Below are positions 9,007-17,688 of a stretch of DNA of 64,000 nucleotides, piece after piece. The stretch spans positions 124,001 through 188,000 of the forward strand of contig CALKZY010000016.1 of assembly GCA_938002965.1 (NCBI GenBank), in the 5' to 3' direction. The notes beneath the pieces were generated by a model. It saw nothing but the letters and a program-made list of their open reading frames with translations, had not been told where the DNA came from and did not search any database. The DNA comes from an uncultured Acidimicrobiales bacterium (GTDB lineage: Bacteria; Actinomycetota; Acidimicrobiia; Acidimicrobiales; SZUA-35). Positions within the stretch are counted from its first letter, which is position 1. Every line of letters begins with the position of its first letter. The translations under genes and the position numbers were made by a program.

Positions 9007-9435
9007 TCAGCTTGGAGAGTTGCGGGCTCGTAGCTCGGCCAGGCACTCAAGTGCTCGGTCAGCCTTGTCGACCGGTACCAGCAAGTGATCGTGATGGAAG
9101 CCGGCCAGAACATTGCAGGGAATGTCGTCGTCAGCCAGGGCCTCGGCCACAGCAGCAGTCAAGCCAACTGCCTCAAGCGAACTATGGACATCGAGAGTCA
9201 GCCAGCAGGCTTCGAAGTCGCCACTAGCTCCGAGTCGCTCTGCTGCATGTTGGGTCATCACAGCCGTTGTGCCCTCTGCCTCGGAAATGAGTGCTTCAAC
9301 ACCGTCACCAATGGCGATGCCGGCGTCGGCTAGCGAGACCATGGTGTAAATCTCCGGACGGCGTGACACCGTCAAGGTCGACAGCATTAGTCTCACATCC
9401 ATCTCACCGGTCATGGCGATGACCTTAGCGGTCAA
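9007..9435 (-). CDS. Small ACT-domain protein
   Basis: A 142-residue protein with the pattern of stand-alone ACT-like proteins of the ACT_3 (DUF2241) and CASTOR-type group: two beta-alpha-beta-beta units without an enzyme domain. Recognizable parts are EGTTAVMTQHAAE, CWLTLDVHSSLEAVGLTAAVAEAL and the C-terminal GFHHDHLLVPVDKADRALECL. ACT domains bind amino acids or other small ligands. No membrane segment or DNA-binding region is present. It is divergent from the lactonase gene that follows and convergent with the sulfatase gene, so the context gives no clear role. The family call is firm; the ligand is unknown. Confidence 0.8.
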   Translation of the reverse strand: MTAKVIAMTGEMDVRLMLSTLTVSRRPEIYTMVSLADAGIAIGDGVEALISEAEGTTAVMTQHAAERLGASGDFEACWLTLDVHSSLEAVGLTAAVAEALADDDIPCNVLAGFHHDHLLVPVDKADRALECLAELRARNSPS

Positions 9436-9489
9436 GTGCTTTCGCCAAACCTGTGCCTATTCTGGCCGTGTCTCCAGAACCTATCAACG

Positions 9490-10428
9490 ATGCCAAAGCG
9501 AAAGGCCCCGTTCTTGAAATCTCTCGGACCTCACTGTCTACTCGGCGAGTGCCCCCTGTGGGACCCACGGCTGAATCGGTTGTATCTCATCGACATCGAT
9601 GGTCGGAACGTCCACCGGATCGATCCCGATTCCAACGTGGTTGAGACCAAAAGCGTGCCCGGTCGTCCAGGGTCCATGGTGTTGACCCCAGATGTGGATC
9701 GCCTAGTTGTCGCCCTCGAACACCAGCTGGTTGAGCTGCGGTGGGACTCCGGCACCACTATGGCTCTGGTTGATCTGGAGTCCGGGGGCCCCGGCAAGAG
9801 ACTGAATGATGGCAGGTGCGATCCCGCTGGCAGATACTGGGTTGGCTCGATGGACGACCCCCACGATGCTATGACCGGGAGCGGAACGCTTTACTCTGTG
9901 TCGATTGCGTCCGGTGCAGAGGCTGCTGACAGCGAGAGTCGGTTTGCCGTCTCAGAACATCGGTCCGGGATTTGCGTCTCGAACGGGATGGCATTTTCCC
10001 CGGATGGCACCGTGATGTATTGGGCCGACTCGCCTCGCGGAACTGTCTGGCGTTACGACGTCGACCTCGATTCCGGCGAGCGCCACGGCGAGCGTGTGTT
10101 CCTTGACTTCAGCCAAGGGTTGCCAGGAGCCCCAGACGGGGCCTGTGTGGACGAGTCCGGTTGCTACTGGGTGGCGTGCGTGACCGGGGCGGCCATGCTC
10201 CGAGCCACCCCTGACGGGCGAGTCGACAGGATCGTTGATCTACCCGTCAACCTTCCAACGATGCCCGCCTTTGGTGGCCCTGATCTGGACACCATGTTCA
10301 TCACATCGATTTCTGATGGGGTCGAGGGAGCGGCTTCCAACGACGGCCACAAGCTGACCAGGGGCGGTGTTACTCTGGCGCTGGATGTCGGTGTCCGCGG
10401 CGTGGTCGAGCCTCTGTTCGGGCTATAG
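9490..10428 (+). CDS. SMP-30/gluconolactonase/LRE-type lactonase
   Basis: A 312-residue six-bladed beta-propeller protein of the SMP-30 family. The metal-binding residues appear in order: the first-blade glutamate in LLGECPLWD, the asparagine and aspartate of LNDGRCDPAGRYWVG, and the asparagine of SNGMAFSPDG followed by PDGACVDE. The family hydrolyses sugar lactones (gluconolactone, arabinolactone) with a divalent metal. I prefer the ATG at 9490; an upstream in-frame start at 9436 adds 18 residues lacking family features and would abut the divergent ACT gene. It probably feeds an oxidative sugar pathway, but no sugar dehydrogenase or dehydratase lies next to it. Confidence 0.87.
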   Translation: MPKRKAPFLKSLGPHCLLGECPLWDPRLNRLYLIDIDGRNVHRIDPDSNVVETKSVPGRPGSMVLTPDVDRLVVALEHQLVELRWDSGTTMALVDLESGGPGKRLNDGRCDPAGRYWVGSMDDPHDAMTGSGTLYSVSIASGAEAADSESRFAVSEHRSGICVSNGMAFSPDGTVMYWADSPRGTVWRYDVDLDSGERHGERVFLDFSQGLPGAPDGACVDESGCYWVACVTGAAMLRATPDGRVDRIVDLPVNLPTMPAFGGPDLDTMFITSISDGVEGAASNDGHKLTRGGVTLALDVGVRGVVEPLFGL

Positions 10429-10450
10429 GCCACTGGCCGGAACGAAGCCG

Positions 10451-10837
10451 TCAGCGACTCTCGATGGCGGTCCGAACCCGGTTGTGATTGATTCTCAACT
10501 CGGTGTTCATCTCGGTTATCTCGATAGCCCAGGCCACAACCAGGGTGTCATCCTCGTCATCGAGGCGCCGCTCAGCGGCCGCCAACACCTGCTCGAGGAA
10601 TGCTGTCTTGACATCCTGAGGACGTCCGGGAGCAATTCGACAGTGAATCACCACAAAGGCGAATGTCGGGTCGCCGTCAGCTATTCGGTAGCTGTCACGA
10701 GCCACTGCCCGAGTCCGTAAACCCGGCAGGGCAGGCAATCCGTGGTCCAGGGCGGCCTCGTGCACTGTTTCGACTAGGCCGTCGATGTCATGGTGCTCGG
10801 CAACGTTGGCCGAGTACTCGATGGTTATGTGGGGCAT
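10451..10837 (-). CDS. hpaF: 5-carboxymethyl-2-hydroxymuconate isomerase-like tautomerase
   Basis: A 128-residue protein of the tautomerase superfamily. It begins MPHITIEYSANV, with proline directly after the initiator Met, the catalytic N-terminal proline of this superfamily. The length and later motifs (HCRIAPGRPQDVK, EITEMNTELRINHN) match 5-carboxymethyl-2-hydroxymuconate isomerase, the HpaF step in homoprotocatechuate (4-hydroxyphenylacetate) degradation. A hydratase of the related 2-oxohept-3-ene-dioate family lies 20 kb away at 30951, but the rest of the hpa pathway is not in the window. It is downstream of, and probably not coupled to, the acyl-CoA dehydrogenase gene, which ends 46 bases after this gene's start. 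Confidence 0.85.
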   Translation of the reverse strand: MPHITIEYSANVAEHHDIDGLVETVHEAALDHGLPALPGLRTRAVARDSYRIADGDPTFAFVVIHCRIAPGRPQDVKTAFLEQVLAAAERRLDDEDDTLVVAWAIEITEMNTELRINHNRVRTAIESR

Positions 10838-10883
10838 TCGATTTCGTTTCCTGGGGAGCGGGTTTGGGAGGACGACTTCTGGA

Positions 10884-12233
10884 TTAAAGCCGGTTGAACG
10901 GTGTTTCCTTGGGTGGACCCGGTTCTTTGGGCAAGCCGAGGCCGCGTTCGCCGATTACGTTCCGTTGGATCTCATCGGTTCCGCCGTAGATGGGGGGAGC
11001 GGGGGAGAACAAGATCAGCTCTTGCAGCATTCCTCCACTTGCCGAGTCATCGCCCACCAGGGCAGCGTCGGGACCCAGGATTAGACCGGCAACGCGGCGG
11101 GCCTGCATGAGAACGCGGCTGTTATGGATTTTCGCCACGCTTCCTTCAACACCCACGCCGAGTCCAGCGCGTGCAATGCCCGATTGACGAGCAGCCTTGC
11201 GCTCGGCTGAGAATCTTCGCCCGGACAAAGCGGCCAAGCGATGCAGGACATGGAGTTGGGCAAGGGCGTCGCGGACGACAGGGTCGGTCAACTTTCCTCG
11301 GTTTTCGGCCTCCTCCTGAAGCACTCGAAGGATTCGTCGCCCAACCGCCCCGACGGCGATCGGAGGTCGATACCCGAGAAAGTCCCCGACAGGCCGATCG
11401 AGATGCCCGGCGATCGCTCCTGGAGTTGCGGTGCCAAATCCTCCACCGTGGCCACCGCTGATCCCCATCCGCTCGAAGGCAAGCGTCGAGTTGGCCACCC
11501 GCCAACCGTTTCCCCGGCCACCGATTATGTCCGCGTCGGCCACCCGGGCCTCTTCGATGAAGACCTCGTTGAATAGTGCCCGCCCGGTCATTTCAGTCAG
11601 CGGGCGAACTTCTACACCGGGCTGATTCATCGGAAAGCCGAAGAAGGTGATGCCCTGGTGCTTGGGCAGGTCTGGATCGGTGCGAGCAATGAGCATTCCC
11701 CACTCGCACTCGTGACCGTTTGATGTCCAGACCTTCTGGCCAGTAATGATCCACTCATCACCGTCTTTGACGGCCTTCGCCTGGAGCCCGGCCAGGTCTG
11801 AACCGGCACCGGGTTCCGAGAACAACTGGCACCAACCCTCGGCGCCGTTCAAGATCGACGGCATCCAGCGCCTAATTTGCTCTGGGTCGGCGTGCTTGGC
11901 GATGGTGGGGGCTGCCAACAGCATGCCAAGACCCGATGGAGGGCCGACCACGCGACGGTCGGCCAGGACACGACTGGCCCTTGTGGCTTGCCCGGCAGTC
12001 CAGCCTCGGCCTCCGGCGTCGACCGGGAGTGTGGGACTGGCCAAGCAGGCATCGGCAAGATGTGACCACCATTGACGAACGGTGATTTCTGGGTCCCACG
12101 TATCGTCGACGAACTGTCCAACGATCTCCTCGACGTCAGTGTCCGATATACCAGTGCCTGAAGTAGCAGTGCCTGATGTGGGGGTGACGCCGGCAGCCCC
12201 TGGACCCGTCCTTGGCTGATCGGAAACGGTCAT
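10884..12233 (-). CDS. Acyl-CoA dehydrogenase
   Basis: A 449-residue flavoprotein of the acyl-CoA dehydrogenase family, oxidizing an acyl-CoA to the enoyl-CoA with electrons going to ETF. Visible motifs: CQLFSEPGAGSDLA and WTSNGHECEWGM (flavin and substrate loop), EMTGRALFNEVF, and the C-terminal IYGGTDEIQRNVIGERGLGLP. The start is the ATG at 12233 (MTVSDQPRT). A longer in-frame extension upstream to 12575 is rejected because it is Arg/Pro-rich and overlaps the divergent ligase gene. The first 25 residues are a Gly/Thr-rich tail rather than a domain. It is divergent from the acyl-CoA ligase, and the two probably act in one fatty or aromatic acid degradation route. Chain length is unknown. Confidence 0.88.
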   Translation of the reverse strand: MTVSDQPRTGPGAAGVTPTSGTATSGTGISDTDVEEIVGQFVDDTWDPEITVRQWWSHLADACLASPTLPVDAGGRGWTAGQATRASRVLADRRVVGPPSGLGMLLAAPTIAKHADPEQIRRWMPSILNGAEGWCQLFSEPGAGSDLAGLQAKAVKDGDEWIITGQKVWTSNGHECEWGMLIARTDPDLPKHQGITFFGFPMNQPGVEVRPLTEMTGRALFNEVFIEEARVADADIIGGRGNGWRVANSTLAFERMGISGGHGGGFGTATPGAIAGHLDRPVGDFLGYRPPIAVGAVGRRILRVLQEEAENRGKLTDPVVRDALAQLHVLHRLAALSGRRFSAERKAARQSGIARAGLGVGVEGSVAKIHNSRVLMQARRVAGLILGPDAALVGDDSASGGMLQELILFSPAPPIYGGTDEIQRNVIGERGLGLPKEPGPPKETPFNRL

Positions 12234-12390
12234 GGGTTGTAAGTCATCTCTAGGAGCTCTCCGTCGCGGATCTTGGCATCGGTCTCGCCTGGCTGGCATT
12301 CTAGCTCTACGCCCATGTGAGGCGAGAACGCGGCTGCCCAGGCGCCCGTTCAACCGACCAAATTTCAACCGAACTAATGACTTCCAATGT

Positions 12391-12395
12391 GGAGG
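12391..12395 (+). promoter_or_regulatory. Ribosome binding site that decides the acyl-CoA ligase start
   Basis: GGAGG at 12391-12395 is followed after 8 bases by GTG at 12404. Other in-frame starts (12317, 12377) have no such site. Confidence 0.6.
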
Positions 12396-12403
12396 AACCC
12401 ACT

Positions 12404-14047
12404 GTGACCGCATCGAGCATGTCGATAGGTAGCGATACCCCTTCGTTGATACGTCAAACGATTGGCGACAATCTGGCTGCCACCGTTGCCGCCTACGGTG
12501 ACAACGAGGCGTTGGTTGTTCGTCATCAGGACATCCGGTGGACCTACCGCCAGCTAGCTGACCGGGTCGATGCATTGGCTCGCGCGCTGATGGCTCGCGG
12601 GTTCACTAAAGGCGACCGCATCGGCATATGGTCTCCGAATTGCGCGGAGTGGGTGCTGGTCCAGTACGCCACCGCGCGCCTCGGTATCGTTCTGGTCAAC
12701 ATCAATCCGGCCTACCGGACCCACGAGGTGAGCTATGCCCTCGAACAGTCGGGTTGTCGCGGATTGATCTCGGCGGCGAGATTCAAGACCAGTGACTACA
12801 TGGCCATGGTGGAAGAGGTTCGTCCGGAGCTGCCCGACCTCGCACAGGTGGTGTTCATCGGCACTGACGACTGGGATGAGTTGCTAGCCGCCGCCGAAGA
12901 CGTTTCCGCCGCCGACGTCGACCGAGTCTCCCAGACTTTGTCTCCTGACGATCCCATCAACATTCAATACACCTCGGGGACGACCGGCTACCCGAAGGGC
13001 GCTACTCTCAGCCACTTCAACATCTTGAACAACGCCTTCTTTGTTGGCGAAGGATGCGACTACACCCCGGAGGATCGGGTTTGCGTGCCTGTGCCGTTCT
13101 ACCACTGCTTCGGCATGGTGATGGGCAACCTTGGGTGCACTACGCACGGCTCGACAATCGTTGTTCCCTCCGATGGGTTTGAGCCAGCAGCGACGCTGGC
13201 CGCCGTCTCCGAGGAGCGATGCACCAGCCTTTACGGTGTTCCGACGATGTTCATCGCTATGTTGGCCGATCCCGACTTCGAGAACTATGACCTCGGCGCT
13301 CTTCGAACCGGGATAATGGCCGGCTCTCCGTGCCCGGTAGAAGTCATGAAGCAGTGCATCGAGCGGATGAACATGGACGAGGTCACGATTTGCTACGGCA
13401 TGACCGAAACGTCTCCTGTCTCAACACAAACCGCTACTGACGATCCGATCGATAAGAGAGTCGCCACGGTGGGTCGGGTGCACCCCCACGTCGAGATCAA
13501 GATCGTCGATCCGGACAACGGCGAAGTGGTCGAACGAGGTGCAACCGGCGAGTTCTGTACACGCGGCTACTCGGTGATGATCGGCTACTGGAACGACCCG
13601 GAACGAACCGCCGAAGCCATCGATGCCGATGGCTGGATGCACACCGGTGACTTGGCCGAGATGGACTCTGAGGGCTACGTGAACATCGTTGGGCGGAGTA
13701 AGGACATGATCATTCGCGGTGGCGAAAACGTTTACCCCCGTGAGATCGAAGAGTTCCTGTATGCTCATCCAAGAATCCGCGACGTACAGGTGGTTGGTGT
13801 TCCGGACGTCAAGTATGGCGAGGAAGTCATGGCCTGGATCCAAACCGAGGACGGCGACTCTCTATCGGTCGGCGATGTGCAACAGTACTGTCAGGGAAAG
13901 ATCGCTCACTACAAGATTCCCCGCTACGTCTCGATCACCGATGAGTTTCCAATGACGGTTACCGGAAAGATCCAGAAGTTCAAGTTGCGAGATCAAGCGA
14001 TCGCAGATCTTGCCCTTCACGACGCAGCGGCAGTCGATACGGCCTAG
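12404..14047 (+). CDS. fadD: Fatty-acyl-CoA ligase (AMP-forming)
   Basis: A 547-residue member of the ANL superfamily that activates a carboxylic acid to acyl-AMP and then acyl-CoA. The P-loop is [14 protein letters not shown], the adenine-binding motif is [10 protein letters not shown], the ribose-binding Asp is in [11 protein letters not shown], and the hinge and C-terminal lysine region are [20 protein letters not shown] and [13 protein letters not shown]. The form resembles medium-chain FadD enzymes. The start is chosen at GTG 12404 because a GGAGG lies 8 bases upstream; starts at 12317 or 12377 would add up to 29 residues. It is divergent from the acyl-CoA dehydrogenase, consistent with a shared beta-oxidation role. 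Confidence 0.92.
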   Translation: MTASSMSIGSDTPSLIRQTIGDNLAATVAAYGDNEALVVRHQDIRWTYRQLADRVDALARALMARGFTKGDRIGIWSPNCAEWVLVQYATARLGIVLVNINPAYRTHEVSYALEQSGCRGLISAARFKTSDYMAMVEEVRPELPDLAQVVFIGTDDWDELLAAAEDVSAADVDRVSQTLSPDDPINIQYTSGTTGYPKGATLSHFNILNNAFFVGEGCDYTPEDRVCVPVPFYHCFGMVMGNLGCTTHGSTIVVPSDGFEPAATLAAVSEERCTSLYGVPTMFIAMLADPDFENYDLGALRTGIMAGSPCPVEVMKQCIERMNMDEVTICYGMTETSPVSTQTATDDPIDKRVATVGRVHPHVEIKIVDPDNGEVVERGATGEFCTRGYSVMIGYWNDPERTAEAIDADGWMHTGDLAEMDSEGYVNIVGRSKDMIIRGGENVYPREIEEFLYAHPRIRDVQVVGVPDVKYGEEVMAWIQTEDGDSLSVGDVQQYCQGKIAHYKIPRYVSITDEFPMTVTGKIQKFKLRDQAIADLALHDAAAVDTA

Positions 14048-14056
14048 GCCCGATCG

Positions 14057-15382
14057 TTACTGCTGAAACGGATAGAGCGACCCAAGTTGGAGAATCTGCG
14101 TCAGCTCGTCAAGGGCGGCGCCCGACTCCTCCGCTAGTGATGGATCGCCGAGATCGTCGGCGGTCAAGACGTCGCGGTAGTGGTGGTCAACCCAACGTTC
14201 CAGCTCATCTAGCAGGCTCACGGTTGCTAGGACTCGTCCTGTCAACGCGTCTCGCTGCGGCCCGGCCATTGCTACTCGGAGTCGAAGACATGCGGGCCCA
14301 CCGCCGTTGCGCATGCTCTGGCGCAAGTTCATCGTGTGAACCTCCGCTATCGGGTGATTCGGATCCGCTGCGATCTCCTCTAAGCAGCGTCGGGTTGAAT
14401 CTTCGTCATTGACGTTGTCGGGAGTGATGAGCACCATCTTGCCCTGAGGCAGGCTGACGAGTTGTGAGTTGAACAGATAGGTCCTGATAGCGGCGTCCAA
14501 TGGGACACGTTCACGGCCAACCTGCACTGCGTGTATGCCGGGGGCGTCGGGCGGCATCTCGCTCAGTAGCGAATCCAGTGGCCGCTCGAAAGCATCCTCG
14601 TGGTAGAAGACGACGGTCTTGTTGACTACGGCAACAACGTCGTTGTGGAAGGCTCCGGCATCGATGGCCTTGGCCGACTGTCGGGCGAAGACGACACGGC
14701 TCGGGTCGAGCCCGTGGCTATCAGCGATGAGTTTGCCCGCCAGCTTGGTCTGACGACGGGGGAACGGCCCACCTAAGTCTTCTCCGTCTTCTCGCCCGTA
14801 GACGAACAGATGGATGGCCGGTTGCCCGTGGTCACCGACCACTCGATTGTGGTTGGCAGCCCCTTCGTCGGAGAACCGGCTGTGGCGTGGAAGAGGTTCG
14901 TGCACCATGAAGTGATGGCGGTCGCTGAAGATGGTGCGCAAGATCGCAGTGGTCTGTGGCGGTTCGACACAGCGGTGGGCGATGGTCAACAGGTTGGCCG
15001 GTGTGATGTGGAGGCGTCCGTCACCGGTGTCCGCTGACGGCGAGACGGTGGCGGCGTTAGCCGTCCACATGGCTGAGGCCGACATAGCAATAGAGCGGAG
15101 GTCGCCCGGCACCTGGTCGATAGTGGCCGAGGCAGGTAGGCCTAGCTCAGCCAGCAATTGCGGGTCTGGGCGTTGGTGAGGCGGCAGGATCCCCTGGGGT
15201 ACACCTAGGCTCAACATCAGCCGCATCTTGGCCAGCCCCTGCCGGGCCGCGGCCCTGGGGTTGGACGTGGCGTTGGCGTTGCTGAGCGAAGCCTTGTTGC
15301 CGACCGAAAGACCGGCGTAGTTATGTGTCGGGCCGACCAGACCGTCGAAATTGACCTCCTGCCAGTTCAAGTCCGCTGTCAT
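14057..15382 (-). CDS. astB: N-succinylarginine dihydrolase
   Basis: A 441-residue guanidino-modifying enzyme that hydrolyses N2-succinylarginine to succinylornithine, CO2 and two ammonia. The N-terminus WQEVNFDGLVGPTHNYAGLS is the AstB signature, with NKASLSNANATSNPRAAA after it. The nucleophilic cysteine is in NGGGPACLRLRVAM near the C-terminus and the catalytic histidine is in AFHNDVVAVVN. The length matches AstB. Its ATG overlaps the stop of astA by 4 bases (ATGA), so the two are translationally coupled. The genes for the following steps (AstC aminotransferase, AstD dehydrogenase, and the M14-type AstE) are not adjacent in the usual order; see the M20 gene upstream. Confidence 0.95.
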   Translation of the reverse strand: MTADLNWQEVNFDGLVGPTHNYAGLSVGNKASLSNANATSNPRAAARQGLAKMRLMLSLGVPQGILPPHQRPDPQLLAELGLPASATIDQVPGDLRSIAMSASAMWTANAATVSPSADTGDGRLHITPANLLTIAHRCVEPPQTTAILRTIFSDRHHFMVHEPLPRHSRFSDEGAANHNRVVGDHGQPAIHLFVYGREDGEDLGGPFPRRQTKLAGKLIADSHGLDPSRVVFARQSAKAIDAGAFHNDVVAVVNKTVVFYHEDAFERPLDSLLSEMPPDAPGIHAVQVGRERVPLDAAIRTYLFNSQLVSLPQGKMVLITPDNVNDEDSTRRCLEEIAADPNHPIAEVHTMNLRQSMRNGGGPACLRLRVAMAGPQRDALTGRVLATVSLLDELERWVDHHYRDVLTADDLGDPSLAEESGAALDELTQILQLGSLYPFQQ

Positions 15383-16440
15383 TGGTCTCGACCTGGGTCG
15401 TCTGTTAGACCGCTCAAGTCAGCGGCCCGTCGGAGTGGCGCGGCGGCGATGAGTCGAGATTCATCGACACCTAGCCGATAGGCAGTGGCCTCTGAGATCA
15501 CGACAGATCCATCATCTCCTGCGGCGGCAGACCCTCTCGTCAGACGGAACGAACCCACCGACACTGTGCCGATTAGCGACTCCGGTCCGTCGAGATCGGC
15601 CACGATTTGTGCCCTACCGTGTACGCGAAGTTTGTGGGTCACCGTCTCGTCTAGTTGGGCTCGAACAGTCGGACCCCCATCAACCGGGTCAAAAAGCTCG
15701 GTTGGTTCAAGTCCTTCGCTGACGAGCGCACGGAAGGCCGGGAGTGAGGCGCCATTGACCTTGCCCAGGCAGTCCAACACCTCTGGCAAAAGTCGCAGTG
15801 ACTGATCGGCTAGCCGACGCAACTGTCTGGGATCACGGCCCAGTGCCTGCTCGGCCATGGCAGAGGTTCCCCAGTCAGGAACGAACCGGTGACCGAAATG
15901 CATCCAGAACGGCGCACTACCTGCGTCGTCGAACGTTCCCCGCAAATGGGAGACGACACTGGCTGGAATCTGCGATGCCACCAGATGGAGCAGCATGAGT
16001 CTGCCGCGTGAGAGTACTGCGCCATGCCCGGCGCCGCGAGCATCAGGGCGAAGGTAGCTGGAGTCGAGTTCGCTGCGCGTCCACGGTTGTGACGCGCTGT
16101 GCATTGCCAAGCCGAGTCCGTCCAGGCTTGTTTGCACCCGAACGCCGAGATTGGGAATGTCGTGCTTGAACGAACAACCGGTGAGACCAACAATCCCGTC
16201 GCCCGGATGGTCGGCCACGAGCACTAGACGGTCTGCTGTGCCTGGGTCGGGACGGTACGACCCTGCGGCCAACTCCGCCAGTACTGCGGCGCTGCTGTCG
16301 CATAGCTGTTTAGTGGCGTCCATGCTGGACGGCAACGAACCCATACCGTCAGTGTCGGTGGCGTCATCCAGGACTTTCCAGATATCGGCTGCATCCTCGA
16401 CTACGACCGGGCGGAGAACAATTGGACTTGCTTTGATCAT
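15379..16440 (-). CDS. astA: Arginine N-succinyltransferase
   Basis: A 353-residue acyltransferase that transfers succinyl from succinyl-CoA to arginine, the committed step of the AST pathway. Family landmarks visible include VLVADHPGDGIVGLTGCSF, SSYLRPDARGAGHGAVLSRGRL and FWMHFGHRFV (residues about 170-180). It ends with a 4-base overlap into astB. The start ATG (MIKASPIVLRP) is 30 bases downstream of the M20 peptidase gene on the same strand, so they are probably co-transcribed. The AST pathway is best known from gammaproteobacteria, so a linked astA-astB pair in an actinobacterial setting is noteworthy. Confidence 0.93.
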   Translation of the reverse strand: MIKASPIVLRPVVVEDAADIWKVLDDATDTDGMGSLPSSMDATKQLCDSSAAVLAELAAGSYRPDPGTADRLVLVADHPGDGIVGLTGCSFKHDIPNLGVRVQTSLDGLGLAMHSASQPWTRSELDSSYLRPDARGAGHGAVLSRGRLMLLHLVASQIPASVVSHLRGTFDDAGSAPFWMHFGHRFVPDWGTSAMAEQALGRDPRQLRRLADQSLRLLPEVLDCLGKVNGASLPAFRALVSEGLEPTELFDPVDGGPTVRAQLDETVTHKLRVHGRAQIVADLDGPESLIGTVSVGSFRLTRGSAAAGDDGSVVISEATAYRLGVDESRLIAAAPLRRAADLSGLTDDPGRDQ

Positions 16441-16470
16441 GTCACCGACTCACCGTTGAGTATGTGTTTG

Positions 16471-17688
16471 CTAGCCTGCGTCCTGACGCTGGTAAGCCTG
16501 CTGTATCAGATAGCTCATTATGGCTGACCTGGAGGGAATGGAAGCCACATCGGCGAATTCGTTCTCGCTGTGAATTCCACCGCCGCGAATACCCATGCTG
16601 TCGAGGTTGATCAAGCCTGCAGCTGCGAGATCATTACCATCGCAACTGCCGCCGGTATCTTCTCCCACGATGGGGTCTCCCACCATGTCACCGGCAGCCT
16701 CGGCGTCGCCCAGCATCACTTCAAGGGTGTCGGAGCGTTCTTTGGGCGGCCGTGCGGCGATCCAGTCGATGTCGATCGAAACCTCCGTCCGGTCCCTGAC
16801 CTGAGCGGCCAGCGTGGCCACGCGATCCTGGATCCACTGATGATCGTCGTTGGTGAGCACGCGAACGTTGAAGCTGGCGACGGCAAAGTCTGGGACGACA
16901 TTAAGCGGCCCGCCGCCACGAATCGCTCCACAGTTAACGGTAAGGCCGGGCCTTGAGTTGCAGTCCTCAAGCTGATCCAAGAATTGGGCGGCGGCACGGA
17001 TCGCCGATCGTCCTTCGTTGTGGGCCCGGCCGACGTGGGCCGGTAGACCCCGACATATGGCATGAACGGTCAGTGACCCCTTTCGTGCCGCGGCGATGCC
17101 GCCTCCTGGAAGAGCGGGCTCGATTCCAAGCCCGAGCTGGCACCGAGAACCGATGGTTGCCAACAGGGCCTTCGAGCCATGTGATCCAACTTCTTCGTCG
17201 GGGACAGCGATGAACTCCCACCCGACGCGACTACCCCAGTCGGTCCGCTCGAGATGGCGGAGTGCCTCGAGAGCGATGATTAATCCACCCTTGCAGTCGG
17301 CAACGCCTGGACCTCTGAGCACGTCGCCTTGCCGGCTGACCTGCTGAAACGGGTGATCGGAAGGAAAGACAGTGTCGAGATGACCGAAGACGCAAATCCT
17401 GAATGCCGCATCGCCACGTTTTGCCACCCGCAAAGCACGGCCCATCGAGGTCTCTTTGCGGTGGCCGTTCTCATCCAGCGTGATTGTTGGCCCCACGGCA
17501 AGCGTTTCCACCACGTCGGGATCGAGGGATTGAGCGAGGTCAGCGAGACGTTCTCCGCAGCGGTCGACGCCGTCGACATTGAACGAACCCGAGTTGATCT
17601 CGGCTAAGGCAATGACGTTTTCAGCCATCTGGTCGATCTGCCGAATTAGACGATCGTTCAGGGTTGCTAGCTCATTGACAGCACTCAT
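16471..17688 (-). CDS. M20-family zinc aminoacyl/desuccinylase-type peptidase
   Basis: A 405-residue M20 metallohydrolase resembling glutamate carboxypeptidase (CPG2), ArgE and DapE. Metal ligands and catalytic residues are visible: FGHLDTVFP (His ligand and nearby Asp), GPGVADCKGG (bridging Asp), PDEEVGSHG (catalytic Glu and ligand), and GIHSENEF (C-terminal His ligand); a lid-domain substrate His is in GLPAHVGRAHNEGRSA. M20 enzymes remove acyl groups from amino acids. Placed just ahead of astA-astB, it may remove succinate from succinylglutamate, the job done elsewhere by the unrelated M14 enzyme AstE. The ATG at 17688 overlaps the preceding gene's TGA by one base; upstream in-frame starts are inside that gene. 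Confidence 0.88.
   Translation of the reverse strand: MSAVNELATLNDRLIRQIDQMAENVIALAEINSGSFNVDGVDRCGERLADLAQSLDPDVVETLAVGPTITLDENGHRKETSMGRALRVAKRGDAAFRICVFGHLDTVFPSDHPFQQVSRQGDVLRGPGVADCKGGLIIALEALRHLERTDWGSRVGWEFIAVPDEEVGSHGSKALLATIGSRCQLGLGIEPALPGGGIAAARKGSLTVHAICRGLPAHVGRAHNEGRSAIRAAAQFLDQLEDCNSRPGLTVNCGAIRGGGPLNVVPDFAVASFNVRVLTNDDHQWIQDRVATLAAQVRDRTEVSIDIDWIAARPPKERSDTLEVMLGDAEAAGDMVGDPIVGEDTGGSCDGNDLAAAGLINLDSMGIRGGGIHSENEFADVASIPSRSAIMSYLIQQAYQRQDAG

Noticed and set aside
12234..12575. In-frame N-terminal extension of the acyl-CoA dehydrogenase up to 12575
   Set aside because: The added 114 residues are Arg/Pro-rich, lack family features and overlap the divergent acyl-CoA ligase gene.
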